DNA of 47,392 bases from Tritrichomonas foetus (Eukaryota > Parabasalia > Tritrichomonadida > Tritrichomonadidae): NCBI GenBank assembly GCA_001839685.1, contig MLAK01000918.1, forward strand, positions 1 to 47,392. Reading direction: 5' to 3'. The notes beneath the pieces were generated by a model. That model made no database searches and had not been told where the DNA came from. It was given only the letters and a program-made list of their open reading frames with translations. Below, in pieces: positions 1 through 10,004 of this stretch. Positions within the stretch are counted from its first letter, which is position 1; each line of letters starts with the position of its first letter. A program made the position numbers and the translations under genes.

Positions 1-77
1 AGTGGTAGGACAAAGGTTTATGGGATGGTCCCACAAATTTTTTGGGGGACCATTTTGTAAACCTTTCATATAGGAGG
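1..77. repeat. Scaffold-end repeat, left copy (imperfect palindrome)
   Basis: Positions 23-77 match the reverse complement of 47338-47392 with two mismatches over 55 bases. The core is itself an imperfect palindrome: AGGTTTA followed four bases later by ATGGTCCC, and later GGGACCAT then TAAACCT, so a hairpin can form. Positions 1-22 may be more of the same element, but the right copy ends too early to tell. The inner boundary is sharp, after TAGGAGG at 77. A high-copy dispersed element at which the assembly stopped is the simplest explanation; the inverted end of one large element is the alternative. Confidence 0.8.
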
Positions 78-622
78 AAAATTGCTGAAATCCAATAGGA
101 AATTAGTTATGATAACAAAACTCATATCACTTGATATGAAGTGTCAAACAAAGGTCAAAAGACGAATAAATTTAATTGGTAAATTTAATGTGAGCTTTGA
201 TGTTTCTTTTTGAAAATAATCACTTCCGAGTAATGACACTTGGACAGGAGATGACTCGATTATTTATTTTTGGTGAATTCTCAAAAGGAATTCTGAACAC
301 TCAAACAATTTCCTGATATATTAATTCGATAGAATCAAGACTTATTTTGGTGTTGACTGTAGTCTCGAAGTTTCTGTCTCTAATCAGAGGCAAGGATCAA
401 ATTTAGCATTGATTCTCATTTGACACTTGAAAAAGTCAAGAACCATTTGATTTACAAATAACAAACAAAAATAAATTCCGAAGAAAATAGAAATAATCAG
501 AGAAAATAAATAATAAAAACACGTTTACATTAAATATAGAATTAGTATTGTGATTTAATTTTTTGTTTACCGCATAATTTATGTTTTCGTCAATTTATAC
601 ATTTACATACTTAGCATTGTAT
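78..622. other. Intergenic, no gene seen
   Basis: AT-rich stretch between the end repeat and the 3' end of the Myb gene. No open frame of useful length is visible. The 10-mer AAGTGTCAAA near 138 has an inverted copy near 420, and a related TGACACTTG lies near 235. These could be remnants of the end-repeat family, but they are too short to support a call. Confidence 0.5.
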
Positions 623-1381
623 TCAAAATTGATGAGTCATGATAAAATCCCATGATTCACTAGATATTTTGTTAACCCAGTCATCAAAAACTTGATCTTC
701 ATCATTTTGAAAAGAACATGTCCGATTCACTGAAATTTGACCCTCTTGTTCGCTCAACTGATGATGATGAACTGTTAAATTATTGTTTTTGGTTTGTGTT
801 ATGTTTTCTGTATCGTTGATATTATGAGAATTTAGATGATGTTGTAAATACTGATGATTTCCCTTTTTTGATAAATTGACATTAAACACAGGAGAGAGTT
901 TTTGAGGTCCACAATGTGTATTTTGTTGATTATCATTTTGGTGATAGACATTATGATGGACATTATTTTGATGATTTATAGTTTGTTGACTGTAATTATG
1001 ATCAAAGTGTATTAACTTTACTTGGGAACATATTGCTTTTTTAAAGTCTGCTTGTTCTTTTTTATGTCTCAAATGCTGCCATCTATTTTTAACTGCGATG
1101 TCTGATCTACCATAAAAAAATTTAGAAATAAACCTCCAGCGATTTCCAAATACTCGAACTTTTTCAACTAAAACAGCATCTTCTTCAGGTGAAAAGGGAT
1201 CAGTTCGAACATTTGGAGATAGGTAATTACGCCAACGTTCACGGCATTGACGAATTGATCGATTTATCATATGGCGAGAAATTAATGCCCAATTGTCTTC
1301 TCCAAACTTTGTGACAAGAGAGGTCAAAAGGATATCTTCATCGCTTGTGAATTTAAACCTCTTCTTGTTCCCGTCTTGCAT
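623..1381 (-). CDS. R2R3 Myb-like DNA-binding protein
   Basis: A 252-residue protein with two consecutive Myb repeats at about residues 8-54 and 60-107. The second and third tryptophans of each repeat are visible (W31 and W50; W82 and W101). The first tryptophan of each repeat is replaced by phenylalanine (F11, F63), a common change in divergent Mybs. The rest, from about 125 on, is His/Asn/Gln-rich and looks disordered. The two-repeat core followed by a low-complexity tail is typical of the expanded trichomonad Myb family, which binds AACNG-type promoter sites. The start is an ATG at 1381, and the stop is TGA. It is probably a nuclear transcription regulator; its target genes are not known. 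Confidence 0.9.
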   Translation of the reverse strand: MQDGNKKRFKFTSDEDILLTSLVTKFGEDNWALISRHMINRSIRQCRERWRNYLSPNVRTDPFSPEEDAVLVEKVRVFGNRWRFISKFFYGRSDIAVKNRWQHLRHKKEQADFKKAICSQVKLIHFDHNYSQQTINHQNNVHHNVYHQNDNQQNTHCGPQKLSPVFNVNLSKKGNHQYLQHHLNSHNINDTENITQTKNNNLTVHHHQLSEQEGQISVNRTCSFQNDEDQVFDDWVNKISSESWDFIMTHQF

Positions 1382-2737
1382 CAGTTTGTAATTGAATAGA
1401 AAAATGAAATGATTCCTAAGTGAATAATACTTTCAATTTTCTCAATTTTGAATAATCGATAAATTTGTATATAGTTCTCACAAATTTACATAACTTTTGT
1501 GATGGTATTGATTAGAAATTCTGATTCAAAATGTTGTTACATTCATCTTTTATTTTCCATATCTTTTAAATTTGATATTCCATTATAGGCACATGAAAAA
1601 CAAAACAACTTCAATGAAATGAAAGAAATATCCACAGAATATTCAGTATATTTTCAGTAATTGACTATTCAAAGATAGTTTAAAAATTTTATCATAAAAA
1701 CAATTTCCAGATGGTTTTTATTGAAAAAATCATTATCTCATAATTTTTAAGAAATATTGTATGATCATATAGAATTATTTAAATGAAATCGAATTAATTG
1801 AATGTTTTTTATATTGTTTTAAATCAGTTATTCTTTGAAATTTAAATTCTCACATTTTTCTTAGTTCATTAAATTTGTGTTGAAACAAAGACTTTAAATT
1901 TGAGAGTCAGAACGGTCTTTATCAATTTTTTGTGAACAATTCATGATTTTAAGGTTAATTGAATATATCACAGAAAGATATGATTTCGTTCTCAAAAAGA
2001 TACAACTTCAACTTAAAACTTACAATGATTCCTAAATGACCTTGTTTTCTTTTTAAGAATTATTTCTACGGAAAACCGATTTTCAAACTTATCAACCATT
2101 TTCATGTTGGTAGGTATTTAATGTGGTTCTTCTATCGTCTAATTATCATGCGTATATATTGGCATGAAGATGGTTGTTTCTCCAGCCAATATAAAATATG
2201 TCAACAAATGATAATATGTTCGTTAATTGCCTCAAAAACTCAGAATTGTCTTACATTTTATTTTTATATTCACATCTAAAATTTTCAGCTCAATCACCTA
2301 AAATTTGGAATAGATGAAATTATTATTATCTCATTATCCAGCAATCTCATCCATAAAATTTATCTCTTTATGTTATAAATATGTAACAGAAATGGTTATA
2401 CGCATAAATATCTGGAAAACAGATATCGAATAATATCTAAGGCGCATATTCTTTAATTCATTTCATTGACACTTTTGTGCATATTTACATGGTAGAATAA
2501 TTTTATATTTCTTCTTTAGGAATTCATTTTGATTTGATCAATGATACTCGTTGATTTCACATCGAACATTATCTTTCTGAATTTTGATTCGATGTTGAAC
2601 AAATTTGATCAGAAAAAGTGGAAAGAATGTCAAAGTAATGAAGTTTTGTGACCATTTATATATAAAAAAAGTGAGAATAACGAAAGAATCCCGCGAAATT
2701 TTCAGTCAATTTTAGACAATTTCCTCATTTTACGCTG
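1382..2737. other. Intergenic region between divergent genes
   Basis: About 1.36 kb of AT-rich DNA between two genes transcribed away from each other, so it must hold both promoters. No coding frame, RNA gene or obvious repeat is visible. Just before the rightward gene, at about 2690-2735, base composition rises slightly around CCCGCG and a TTTTAGACAATTT stretch, which may mark its promoter. Confidence 0.5.
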
Positions 2738-5410
2738 ATGAGTAAAATTGATTTTCAACTATCCTTAGCGGACAGATCGACACTAGTCTCAAAAACCACC
2801 GAACGCCGTGCCAAACGCTATCGACTACACAAACAATATGAGCAGCATTATTTGGCTGAGATTGACTCCTATGTTAGAGAAGCTGAAATTTTAGTAGAAG
2901 ATAGTAATATTGGTAAAGACGTATCATATAGAGGCCAGAGTTTCTCATCCTTAGGAAAATATAGCCCACCGAGAAAATCGCCTGTGAAGAAGAAAAAAAC
3001 AGACAACGAAGGTGAAATTAATGGTGAAATTAAAAATAAGGAAAAAACGAAAAATCCAAATGTTGTGGAAAAAAGTAGTAAAAGTAAAAGTGGTTTAGGA
3101 TCGCCAGCTTCTCCTCCTAGAAAGATTGGTTCCCCGAGAAGTCCGAATGCCAAATCATCCAGGCCTCTGGCCAGGAGTAAAAGACCGGTTCTTATTATTG
3201 ACAATGATGAAATAGTTCATCATAAAGAGCCTGAAAACAAAAAGAAAGCCAAGACTTTGTTGAATGAAAATGATAATTATTTCGTTTCAGTCAAAGCCAT
3301 TCAAAAAGAAAAAGGAATCAGTAATATCGATATTAATTCTATTAATATCAACAATTCCAATCAAGATATCGGTCTAGAAAATCTAGCAATAGAAAATGAC
3401 AATCAATTAAATTTACAGAATTTAAACTTAAGCAGGAACCAAATTCTCATTGAAACAAAAAATGATAAACAATTAATAAAGAAAAACGAAAATAATTATC
3501 AAGAAAACAAAGGTAATACCATCCAAAATGAGAATAATATGTTCATGGATGCTTCACACATGCATGAAAGTGATCTGTCTTCAAATGATGAAATTTTAGA
3601 AAATGAGCATTTCGTAAACGCCAATTTAAATGATGAAAAGTTGAGTAAATCATCTTATTCGTCAGCATCAAGTAATTTGAGCAGCAAAGTTGAAAAATCA
3701 ATGCAATATACTACCCAAATTGTGATCGGTGATCCTACTGATGAAAATGAAAATAGTCAAGATTACAAAAACAATAATCCAAATATTATGCCATCTGAAG
3801 AAACAGATGCAGATAATAATAATTTAACTCTGAATAAAGAACAAGAAAATGATAATGTGAGCAATGATCAAAATCATGATCAAATGAACGATTCAATTGA
3901 AAACGACTCTGTTTCTTCATATAATGATGTTTCTGTTTCTCAAAGTTCCCAATTCGACTCTATCAGAATGAGAGGTATGAGAGTTTCTATTCCGGAGTTA
4001 GATACAGATGATATTTTTTCAAATTTACCAAACGAAAACCAAAAGAAAGCTACTCTTGATAATGATAATAAATCCATAGAAAAAGTATCAGTCGATGAAA
4101 ATCTGATGAATAATGAAACAATTGATGAAAACACTAATGAAATAAAATCAAAAGATATCATTTCATCAACTGAAACGTTTGATTCTCAAAAAGAGATAAA
4201 AAATTCTCCTCTCAAATTCGTCGACGCACTTGAAATGTCAAGTGATGGCGATGATGATATTCGAATTCCGATTCCAAAAATCCCAAATCATGACAAAAAA
4301 ATTTCTCAAAATGATGAAAAATTGAATGAAATTTCTGAAAATGGCCAAAAAATTGAAAATATTGAAAAAGAAATCGAAGACATCATGGGAAACATTGCCC
4401 AAATCACCACTTCTCTAAAAGATTCTACAGCAAAAGTTGAAATAACTCAATCCAATAACGATAATGAAGAAAATGATTCCCACAATCCTCACTCAAAAAC
4501 TGAATCCGAAAATTTACCTTCAAATATTCCTCCAAAAATTCAAATAGAAATGAAAAGTATTGTGCCATCACCACCAAGAAGCAGATCGCCAATTTTGCCA
4601 CTCCCAAAAAACAATTCTTATGATCTACCCAAAAAAGTAAATAGTTTTGAAGTTGATCATGAAAAAATGATGGACGAAAAAATACCTGAACCAAAAATTC
4701 GATCACCTATGAAAAGATTATCAAATGAATACTACAAACGCCAAAATAATATCAGTGAAAGTAATCAACAGCTAAAAAATCATGATGAAAGTGACGAAGG
4801 TGAAGAAAAAACAAAAAGTGCTCAAAGCCTTAATGTTTTTGATCGAATTGGTCAAATTAATCGAAATGACCGAGTTGGAAGTTATATTTTGCCTATTGAT
4901 AATGATGGACTTGCTTATAAAAAGTTTCTTTCAACTGACGCATTTTCGGCATCAACATCAGACATTGAAATTTCTGAAGAACCAAAAAGTAAGCCAAATT
5001 ATATATTCTCTGCGCCAACAGCGATGAATATTCAATCAAACAAAAGTCCTTTAATTTCATTTTCTGCTTCATCTGGTGATAATTTGAAGAGATTAACTAA
5101 AGATCATTCATCAGATAGTGAAGACTCAATTTCATTGTTTTCAATTAGTAAAAATCAAAAACAGCAGGCAATGAAAAAAGCATCAATATTAAATTTGAAC
5201 AAAAAGAGTCATGGTTCATTAAATGTATTGAAGAATAAACCACACTCTTTTCTTTCTCTTGGAAATGAAGACTACAAACCAAAACTTAAAAGATCATATC
5301 GTCTGATTTTAGATACGTCTTCTGATGAAGATACGATTGGAAACGATGCTATCTATGCAAAGCATAATTACGAAAACTCAAATGGAGAAGAAGAAGAAGA
5401 ATCGATTTAA
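2738..5410 (+). CDS. Large disordered, charged protein of unknown function
   Basis: An 890-residue protein with no domain I can name. Residues 1-60 are rich in Arg, Lys and Tyr and look helical, and this is probably the most conserved part. Residues about 70-150 contain repeated SPxR/SPxK-type motifs (SPPRKSPVKKKK, SPASPPRK, SPRSP) that resemble proline-directed kinase sites and basic nuclear-localisation signals. The remainder is dominated by Asn, Asp, Glu, Ser and Lys with few hydrophobic residues, and ends in an acidic EEEEES tail. The start is the ATG at 2738. A nuclear or cytoskeletal scaffold role would fit, but this is a guess from composition. It converges on the phosphatase gene downstream. 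Confidence 0.8.
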   Translation: MSKIDFQLSLADRSTLVSKTTERRAKRYRLHKQYEQHYLAEIDSYVREAEILVEDSNIGKDVSYRGQSFSSLGKYSPPRKSPVKKKKTDNEGEINGEIKNKEKTKNPNVVEKSSKSKSGLGSPASPPRKIGSPRSPNAKSSRPLARSKRPVLIIDNDEIVHHKEPENKKKAKTLLNENDNYFVSVKAIQKEKGISNIDINSININNSNQDIGLENLAIENDNQLNLQNLNLSRNQILIETKNDKQLIKKNENNYQENKGNTIQNENNMFMDASHMHESDLSSNDEILENEHFVNANLNDEKLSKSSYSSASSNLSSKVEKSMQYTTQIVIGDPTDENENSQDYKNNNPNIMPSEETDADNNNLTLNKEQENDNVSNDQNHDQMNDSIENDSVSSYNDVSVSQSSQFDSIRMRGMRVSIPELDTDDIFSNLPNENQKKATLDNDNKSIEKVSVDENLMNNETIDENTNEIKSKDIISSTETFDSQKEIKNSPLKFVDALEMSSDGDDDIRIPIPKIPNHDKKISQNDEKLNEISENGQKIENIEKEIEDIMGNIAQITTSLKDSTAKVEITQSNNDNEENDSHNPHSKTESENLPSNIPPKIQIEMKSIVPSPPRSRSPILPLPKNNSYDLPKKVNSFEVDHEKMMDEKIPEPKIRSPMKRLSNEYYKRQNNISESNQQLKNHDESDEGEEKTKSAQSLNVFDRIGQINRNDRVGSYILPIDNDGLAYKKFLSTDAFSASTSDIEISEEPKSKPNYIFSAPTAMNIQSNKSPLISFSASSGDNLKRLTKDHSSDSEDSISLFSISKNQKQQAMKKASILNLNKKSHGSLNVLKNKPHSFLSLGNEDYKPKLKRSYRLILDTSSDEDTIGNDAIYAKHNYENSNGEEEEESI

Positions 5411-5714
5411 TTTTGTTAATAGACTTGTTAAAGATTATTTTTATATAAAATATTTAATTAAACGCCATAACCATGCTTATCTCTTTTATACATTTTTGAT
5501 TTGGGAAAAAAAGCAATATTTCTTTAAAACCTATTTATTTAAACTGTTTCATGAATTGTTTCATAAAATGATGATCAAACACAACAGCTATAATTGGATT
5601 CTCTTTATAACTAGAAAAATAATGATTCTGAACGTAATATTTTAGACTATCTTTTGTGAAAAATAATAATTTTTTGATAGCAATGTGTTATTATTTTCAT
5701 AAAACCTATAGAAA
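5411..5714. other. Convergent intergenic spacer
   Basis: About 300 bases between two converging genes. It is strongly AT-rich, as expected for back-to-back 3' ends. An open frame on the + strand crosses this spacer from inside the upstream gene, but it has random Lys/Phe/Ile composition and no domain, so it is not called. Confidence 0.5.
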
Positions 5715-7415
5715 TTAATAGAGATGTCCTGTACATGCAGCAGGAAATATACATCGATGAATTGTTTTTAATTCTACATATTCATCAATATTAGGAATTT
5801 TGAGGGTTTTATTTTGCTTTTCATAATGAATATTTCTATATTTTTGCATTAATTCAACTTCATCATGAATAAAATTCATTATTTTAGGATATCCTATATT
5901 AAATTTTTTGGAACGTATCATGTAGTCATCACCCATGAATTCACTAAATTCTTGTGAGTACATATGCCACATGAGGAAATTGATAAAATCAGAATTAAAT
6001 TCGAAAGCTGTTGGATTTTTTTCCATTAATTGGTACACTATTTCCAACAGTTGAACAACAATAGGTGATCTGCTTGATTGTAGTGTTGCATTCCAAAAAC
6101 TATTAATTTCCGTCTGATACCCATTTCTTAATCCTAAATTATGTCCTCTTTTCGAAAATTCTCTAATAAATATGGTTAAAAAACCATCTAATGTTCTTGA
6201 TGCAGGATTCAAGATAATTTGCGGTAACAAAGCAGCCTGTGATGTTCTATCCCATCCATCAGTACAATGAATAATAGCAATATTTCCCTTTAATAAAGAT
6301 TTGACGATATTTTTAGATGTAGTAAGTATAACATACAATTGTTTAGTCCAATTTGATTGAGATAGAAGTAGATTATATGTTGATTTACGTTGTTTTGCGA
6401 TAACATACTTTAAGCAATGATCATTAATTGTGAGATCAAATAATTTTTTAATATCAAGATAGTTTTTTGTGACATAAAAAATATTTTCGATTCCGCAAAA
6501 CCGTATTTTAGAATTTTTGTTATATAAAATTGGATCTTCAAAACCACCTCCTTTAAAAAGAGTCCCAAAAGCTGCTGTTAAAGGTCTTAAATCATAAATA
6601 TCGAATACTTTATTCGGATATACTTTTTGTAAATATTCTGATTCAGCATAAATCGAAAGCTTTGAAATATCAAATTGAGTCGAAGGTTGAGAAGCACGTA
6701 ATAATACACCACCATTCGGAGTTGTATAACAAATTATTGGATATCTGTTTCTATTTCTGGCCTCATTGCTCTTTCGAAAAAATTGAATTGTAATTTTATT
6801 TCCTGGTATTATATCACGTGGAGGATATGTTCTACAAAACCATGAATATTTTTTGGTGTGATCCTTCTTCGAATATCTAGCATGATAATTATGAAACAAG
6901 TAACACATAGCTTTCGAGTTTTTACAATTCGCTTTCAGGAAATGATCTGGTTCTGATGAAATATATTGATTGATTCCATTCGTAAACTTTAAATGGTTAT
7001 TTTGAGCTTCTTTTATTGATGGAATAAAATCAACGTAACTATCTAAAAATGTAATTATAAATGAATATGTTAATTTTGTTGTGACATTCAATTGTGTTGG
7101 TGATAACTCAGAAATAATGGAAAAAGCAAATACAGGTAAAATAATAGCTGGACTTCTACAGTTTTGAACAAATCTTATTGCATAATTTGTAAGTATCAAC
7201 GTATAATGTTGTCTATTCATAATTATTTTCCATTTTCCAAAGAATTTTTCTTCTGAATAAAATATGATTGTTGAATTTTTCTTTAATTTTTTTCCTTCTT
7301 TGTGATGCTTGCTGGGAAATGAATAAGATGAAGTAACACTCTTCATAAATATTGGAGAGGATTTGCCAATCAATTCACGATGTAAAAAATATCCCAAAAA
7401 TAAAAATTCTAACAT
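5715..7415 (-). CDS. Myotubularin-type phosphoinositide phosphatase
   Basis: A 566-residue protein with the myotubularin active-site signature HCTDGWDRT: the CX5R loop has its catalytic Cys at residue 384 and Arg at 390. Upstream, the segment RYPIICYTTPNGGVLLRASQP (about 240-260) matches the conserved family block around R(F/Y)P...NGxVLLRxSQP. The N-terminal 130 residues probably form a degenerate GRAM/PH-like module. Myotubularins remove the 3-phosphate from PI3P and PI(3,5)P2 on endosomes. Cys and Arg are both present, so the enzyme is likely active and not one of the dead family members. The protein is short and lacks FYVE or coiled-coil extensions. The start is an ATG at 7415 followed by a hydrophobic stretch; later ATGs are possible. 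Confidence 0.9.
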   Translation of the reverse strand: MLEFLFLGYFLHRELIGKSSPIFMKSVTSSYSFPSKHHKEGKKLKKNSTIIFYSEEKFFGKWKIIMNRQHYTLILTNYAIRFVQNCRSPAIILPVFAFSIISELSPTQLNVTTKLTYSFIITFLDSYVDFIPSIKEAQNNHLKFTNGINQYISSEPDHFLKANCKNSKAMCYLFHNYHARYSKKDHTKKYSWFCRTYPPRDIIPGNKITIQFFRKSNEARNRNRYPIICYTTPNGGVLLRASQPSTQFDISKLSIYAESEYLQKVYPNKVFDIYDLRPLTAAFGTLFKGGGFEDPILYNKNSKIRFCGIENIFYVTKNYLDIKKLFDLTINDHCLKYVIAKQRKSTYNLLLSQSNWTKQLYVILTTSKNIVKSLLKGNIAIIHCTDGWDRTSQAALLPQIILNPASRTLDGFLTIFIREFSKRGHNLGLRNGYQTEINSFWNATLQSSRSPIVVQLLEIVYQLMEKNPTAFEFNSDFINFLMWHMYSQEFSEFMGDDYMIRSKKFNIGYPKIMNFIHDEVELMQKYRNIHYEKQNKTLKIPNIDEYVELKTIHRCIFPAACTGHLY

Positions 7416-7878
7416 TTAAAATGGCATTCAAAGTGTTTTTTTCTATCAACTTACAAAAAGTTCGAAATCTTCTACTTTCTCACACAAAAACGTAATTTAA
7501 TGATGAAAGAAAACTGAATAGTCTTCTATCAAATTATGGGAAATGATTATCATTAAAGTTTGAGTTGTATCTTGAAAATCAAATTGTGACTATCGAACTA
7601 CAAAGTAAATTTACTTATTGACTGCAGAAGTCACAAAAATGTTGTAGAAAAGAAATATTAAAATTTATGAAAACAATTTTGGAAGCTTCCATTCAATGAA
7701 AAATGAAAATAAAAAAACATTAAATATTAAATATGTGTTTAGAAATGTAAAGAGTTCAAATCATGGACAAAACACGATTTTCACTTTATGTCCAGGATCC
7801 ATTTTCAAAGAAGATTCCTTTTTTCAAATCAGTCAAAATTTTAGGAAATTTGTGAAGTAGATAACAAATTCAAAGAAA
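7416..7878. other. Intergenic upstream of the phosphatase
   Basis: About 460 bases holding the promoter of the leftward phosphatase gene and the 3' flank of the short gene at 7879-8052. No further coding frame or repeat is visible. Confidence 0.45.
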
Positions 7879-8052
7879 TCAGGCCTTAGTTTTACTTTGA
7901 ATAAAGCGATCATCGAGAATCGATAATGCAATAGGATAGCAAACAATCAAAGCTGTAACTCCAATTGTCCAAGCAGCATCACAGATTAGATTAAAGCCAT
8001 TTGATATGATTTCTTTGGATTTTTTATACGTTTTCGAGAGGTTTTCCTGCAT
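7879..8052 (-). CDS. Short tail-anchored protein, Tom22-like (hydrogenosomal TOM subunit)
   Basis: A 57-residue frame with an ATG at 8052 and a TGA at 7879-7881. Residues about 22-48 form one membrane span, AAWTIGVTALIVCYPIALSI, followed by acidic DD and a short basic tail. This closely follows the Tom22/plant Tom9 membrane-segment pattern (AxW, then GTT/GVT, a hydrophobic run, a mid-membrane proline, then an acidic residue). Tom22 is the central receptor and assembly factor of the protein import pore of mitochondria, and a divergent Tom22-like subunit is known in the trichomonad hydrogenosome TOM complex. The N-terminal cytosolic part is only about 20 residues and carries no acidic presequence-binding domain, as in plants. 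Its ATG lies 48 bases from the next + strand ATG, so the two genes share a very short promoter unless that neighbour starts later. Confidence 0.7.
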   Translation of the reverse strand: MQENLSKTYKKSKEIISNGFNLICDAAWTIGVTALIVCYPIALSILDDRFIQSKTKA

Positions 8053-8247
8053 GAAAGGATAGAATGAAATTGAGTAGTTTATTTGATTTTCAATTGCTAA
8101 ATGGTCGTTATATTTAAACAGACAAATAATGTCATAAAAAGTTTATTTCATACTCAATCTGTGATTTCAATCGTTATTTGGATGCAAGTTAGTTACCCAC
8201 CAAACTACAAGTTTAACAATGATAATGAAAAAAATAATTTGCTTTAT

Positions 8248-9381
8248 ATGATATATCAACTTCCTTTCAAAATTGCTCTAGCATTTTTTTTCTTTTCTTT
8301 TATAACTCCAAATTCAATTTCCAATTATTCTAGAACTATTGATTTTAAAGATAGCAAAATTGATAATTACACTATACAAGGTCTTCTTGACCATATTTCT
8401 CCATTAAATCAACAAATTTTTTCGACAATAGAATTTTATCCAGAAATAGATGACACAATAAGTGGGGGATTATATATTGGTTGCTTTAAAAATGGAATAT
8501 ATGAATTTAATTATACTGGATTAATTCCTGAAACACCAATAAACAAGAAAATTCTCCTCTTTCAAAATAATGTTTTACATTTTGATACAATTAACATCAC
8601 AATTAGAATATCCAAAATCCCAAAAAATGTTCAAACTGTTACCTTAACATGGACAACATATAACAAGACATTTGTAATTATGAATACACTCATAAAATTT
8701 ACAGAATTCCTGACAATCATTTTATTATTTGTACTTTTATTCAAGAATTCAAAGAAAAAAACACAATTTTCATATGAACAAGTTCTATCTTTATTATTTT
8801 TACTTACATCTATTGGATTTATTGCGGACCCATGTCATTTTATAGGATTGTTTATCTCTAATCCTTTAATCAAGTTAATTTCTGCAATTCTTCGAGATCT
8901 CTTTTTTTCTTATGTTTATTTTTATTTTTTGTCACAATTCACAATAATGATTCGATCTCATCGCTTTTCTCATTTTAATTCTTTTTTAATGCCTTATACA
9001 TTTTTCAATGCTTCAGTTTTATATTTAATAAGAAATGATTGGTATTATAAGGAAAGTGGATTACCACAAATTCTACCCAAAGAATTCAGTATTCCTTCTC
9101 TTCAATATCTAACAAAGTCACATTTGTTCATTTTTACTGTTTTTGTATTTATTTGTTTGGTGGAGATTCTATATTTTTTATTAAATTATGGATTTTCTAA
9201 TTCTATTAATTTAATGAAATATTTACCTGAATTTATTATTTCTTGTTTGGCAATCATTTTCTATTTTATTCATTCATTATATCGAGTTCCATATTTACTA
9301 AGTCTTTCGGAGAAACTATTTTTGTTATCTATTTTCACTATTTTTAATTTAGAATACAATTGTAGCAGAATTGATTCTTAA
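8248..9381 (+). CDS. Multi-pass membrane protein with lumenal domain, possibly Wntless/GOST-like
   Basis: The frame is open from 8101, but I prefer the ATG at 8248. From there the protein begins with a normal signal peptide (MIYQLPFKIALAFFFFSF), and the choice leaves room for a promoter beside the divergent short gene. An ATG at 8182 is also possible. After the signal comes a lumenal region of about 120 residues with several N-x-S/T sites, then about seven hydrophobic segments starting near FTEFLTIILLFVLLF. A signal peptide, a beta-rich lumenal domain and seven helices is the layout of the Wntless/TMEM181/TMEM87 (GOST) group of Golgi and secretory-pathway proteins. I see no diagnostic motif, so the family name is a suggestion. 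The stop TAA overlaps TAAA. Confidence 0.7.
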   Translation: MIYQLPFKIALAFFFFSFITPNSISNYSRTIDFKDSKIDNYTIQGLLDHISPLNQQIFSTIEFYPEIDDTISGGLYIGCFKNGIYEFNYTGLIPETPINKKILLFQNNVLHFDTINITIRISKIPKNVQTVTLTWTTYNKTFVIMNTLIKFTEFLTIILLFVLLFKNSKKKTQFSYEQVLSLLFLLTSIGFIADPCHFIGLFISNPLIKLISAILRDLFFSYVYFYFLSQFTIMIRSHRFSHFNSFLMPYTFFNASVLYLIRNDWYYKESGLPQILPKEFSIPSLQYLTKSHLFIFTVFVFICLVEILYFLLNYGFSNSINLMKYLPEFIISCLAIIFYFIHSLYRVPYLLSLSEKLFLLSIFTIFNLEYNCSRIDS

Positions 9382-9446
9382 ACAATACTAATGAAGAACA
9401 ATTATTATAAAGAACAATTATTATGAAAAAACAATTATATTGAAGA
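9381..9446 (+). repeat. 16-bp imperfect tandem repeat just after a stop codon
   Basis: About four diverged copies of a unit like AACAATTATTATAAAG follow one another immediately downstream of the stop codon of the membrane-protein gene. They may fall in its 3' UTR. No function can be read from them. Confidence 0.6.
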
Positions 9447-10004
9447 ACAACAAAGCATATACCAAAAAATTGACATCTGCGATTTTTATCGGTCAATTCG
9501 TGATTTATTTATATAGTTAATGTTTTTATTCAATTTACAAATCAAATTGATGAAAAATAAAGTGCAGCTGGTTTTACCATGAACACTTTTCGTTAATTTG
9601 ACTTTGCATTTGACCTTAGATGTTCACTGTAAAACCGTTCCCACTTAAAACAGAAGATATTGTGTAGAAACTTCACAAAATTGTCAAATAAACAAGTTAT
9701 TGAATGCAGGACAACCTTGACTGTATTATTTACATAACGACATTCAATATTTGATCAATGATGTTGCTCATTTAGCTTAAAAAGGAATTTCATCTTTTAC
9801 GAAGCGAATATTCAAATTCAATGGAATATTGTATCGAGTATTGAATGAATATTTAGCCAGAGTTTTGGCGAATTTCAAATATCATCTTTGAATTTTCAAC
9901 TTTTTGATAATACTCTGTAGTTAAATTCATGTTTTTTTGTCACACTTTTGAGTGTCGATTGAAAAAGTGGTTTCAATTTCGTGTTGTTTTGATAGATTTT
10001 AGCG
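9447..10004. other. Intergenic with a small inverted repeat
   Basis: About 560 bases without a coding frame. Near 9570 GGTTTTACCATGAACA and near 9620 the inverted TGTTCACTGTAAAACC pair over 16 bases with two mismatches and about 40 bases between them, so a hairpin or the remains of a tiny inverted-repeat element is possible. The promoter of the downstream glycosyltransferase must lie at the right end. Confidence 0.5.

Noticed and set aside
5325..5645. A 106-codon + strand frame running from the disordered-protein gene into the spacer
   Set aside because: It overlaps the end of a well-supported gene in another frame, has random Lys/Phe/Tyr-rich content in AT-rich DNA, and shows no domain.
9381..9446. 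A CRISPR-like array
   Set aside because: The 16-bp units adjoin without spacers and the genome is eukaryotic; it is a simple imperfect tandem repeat.
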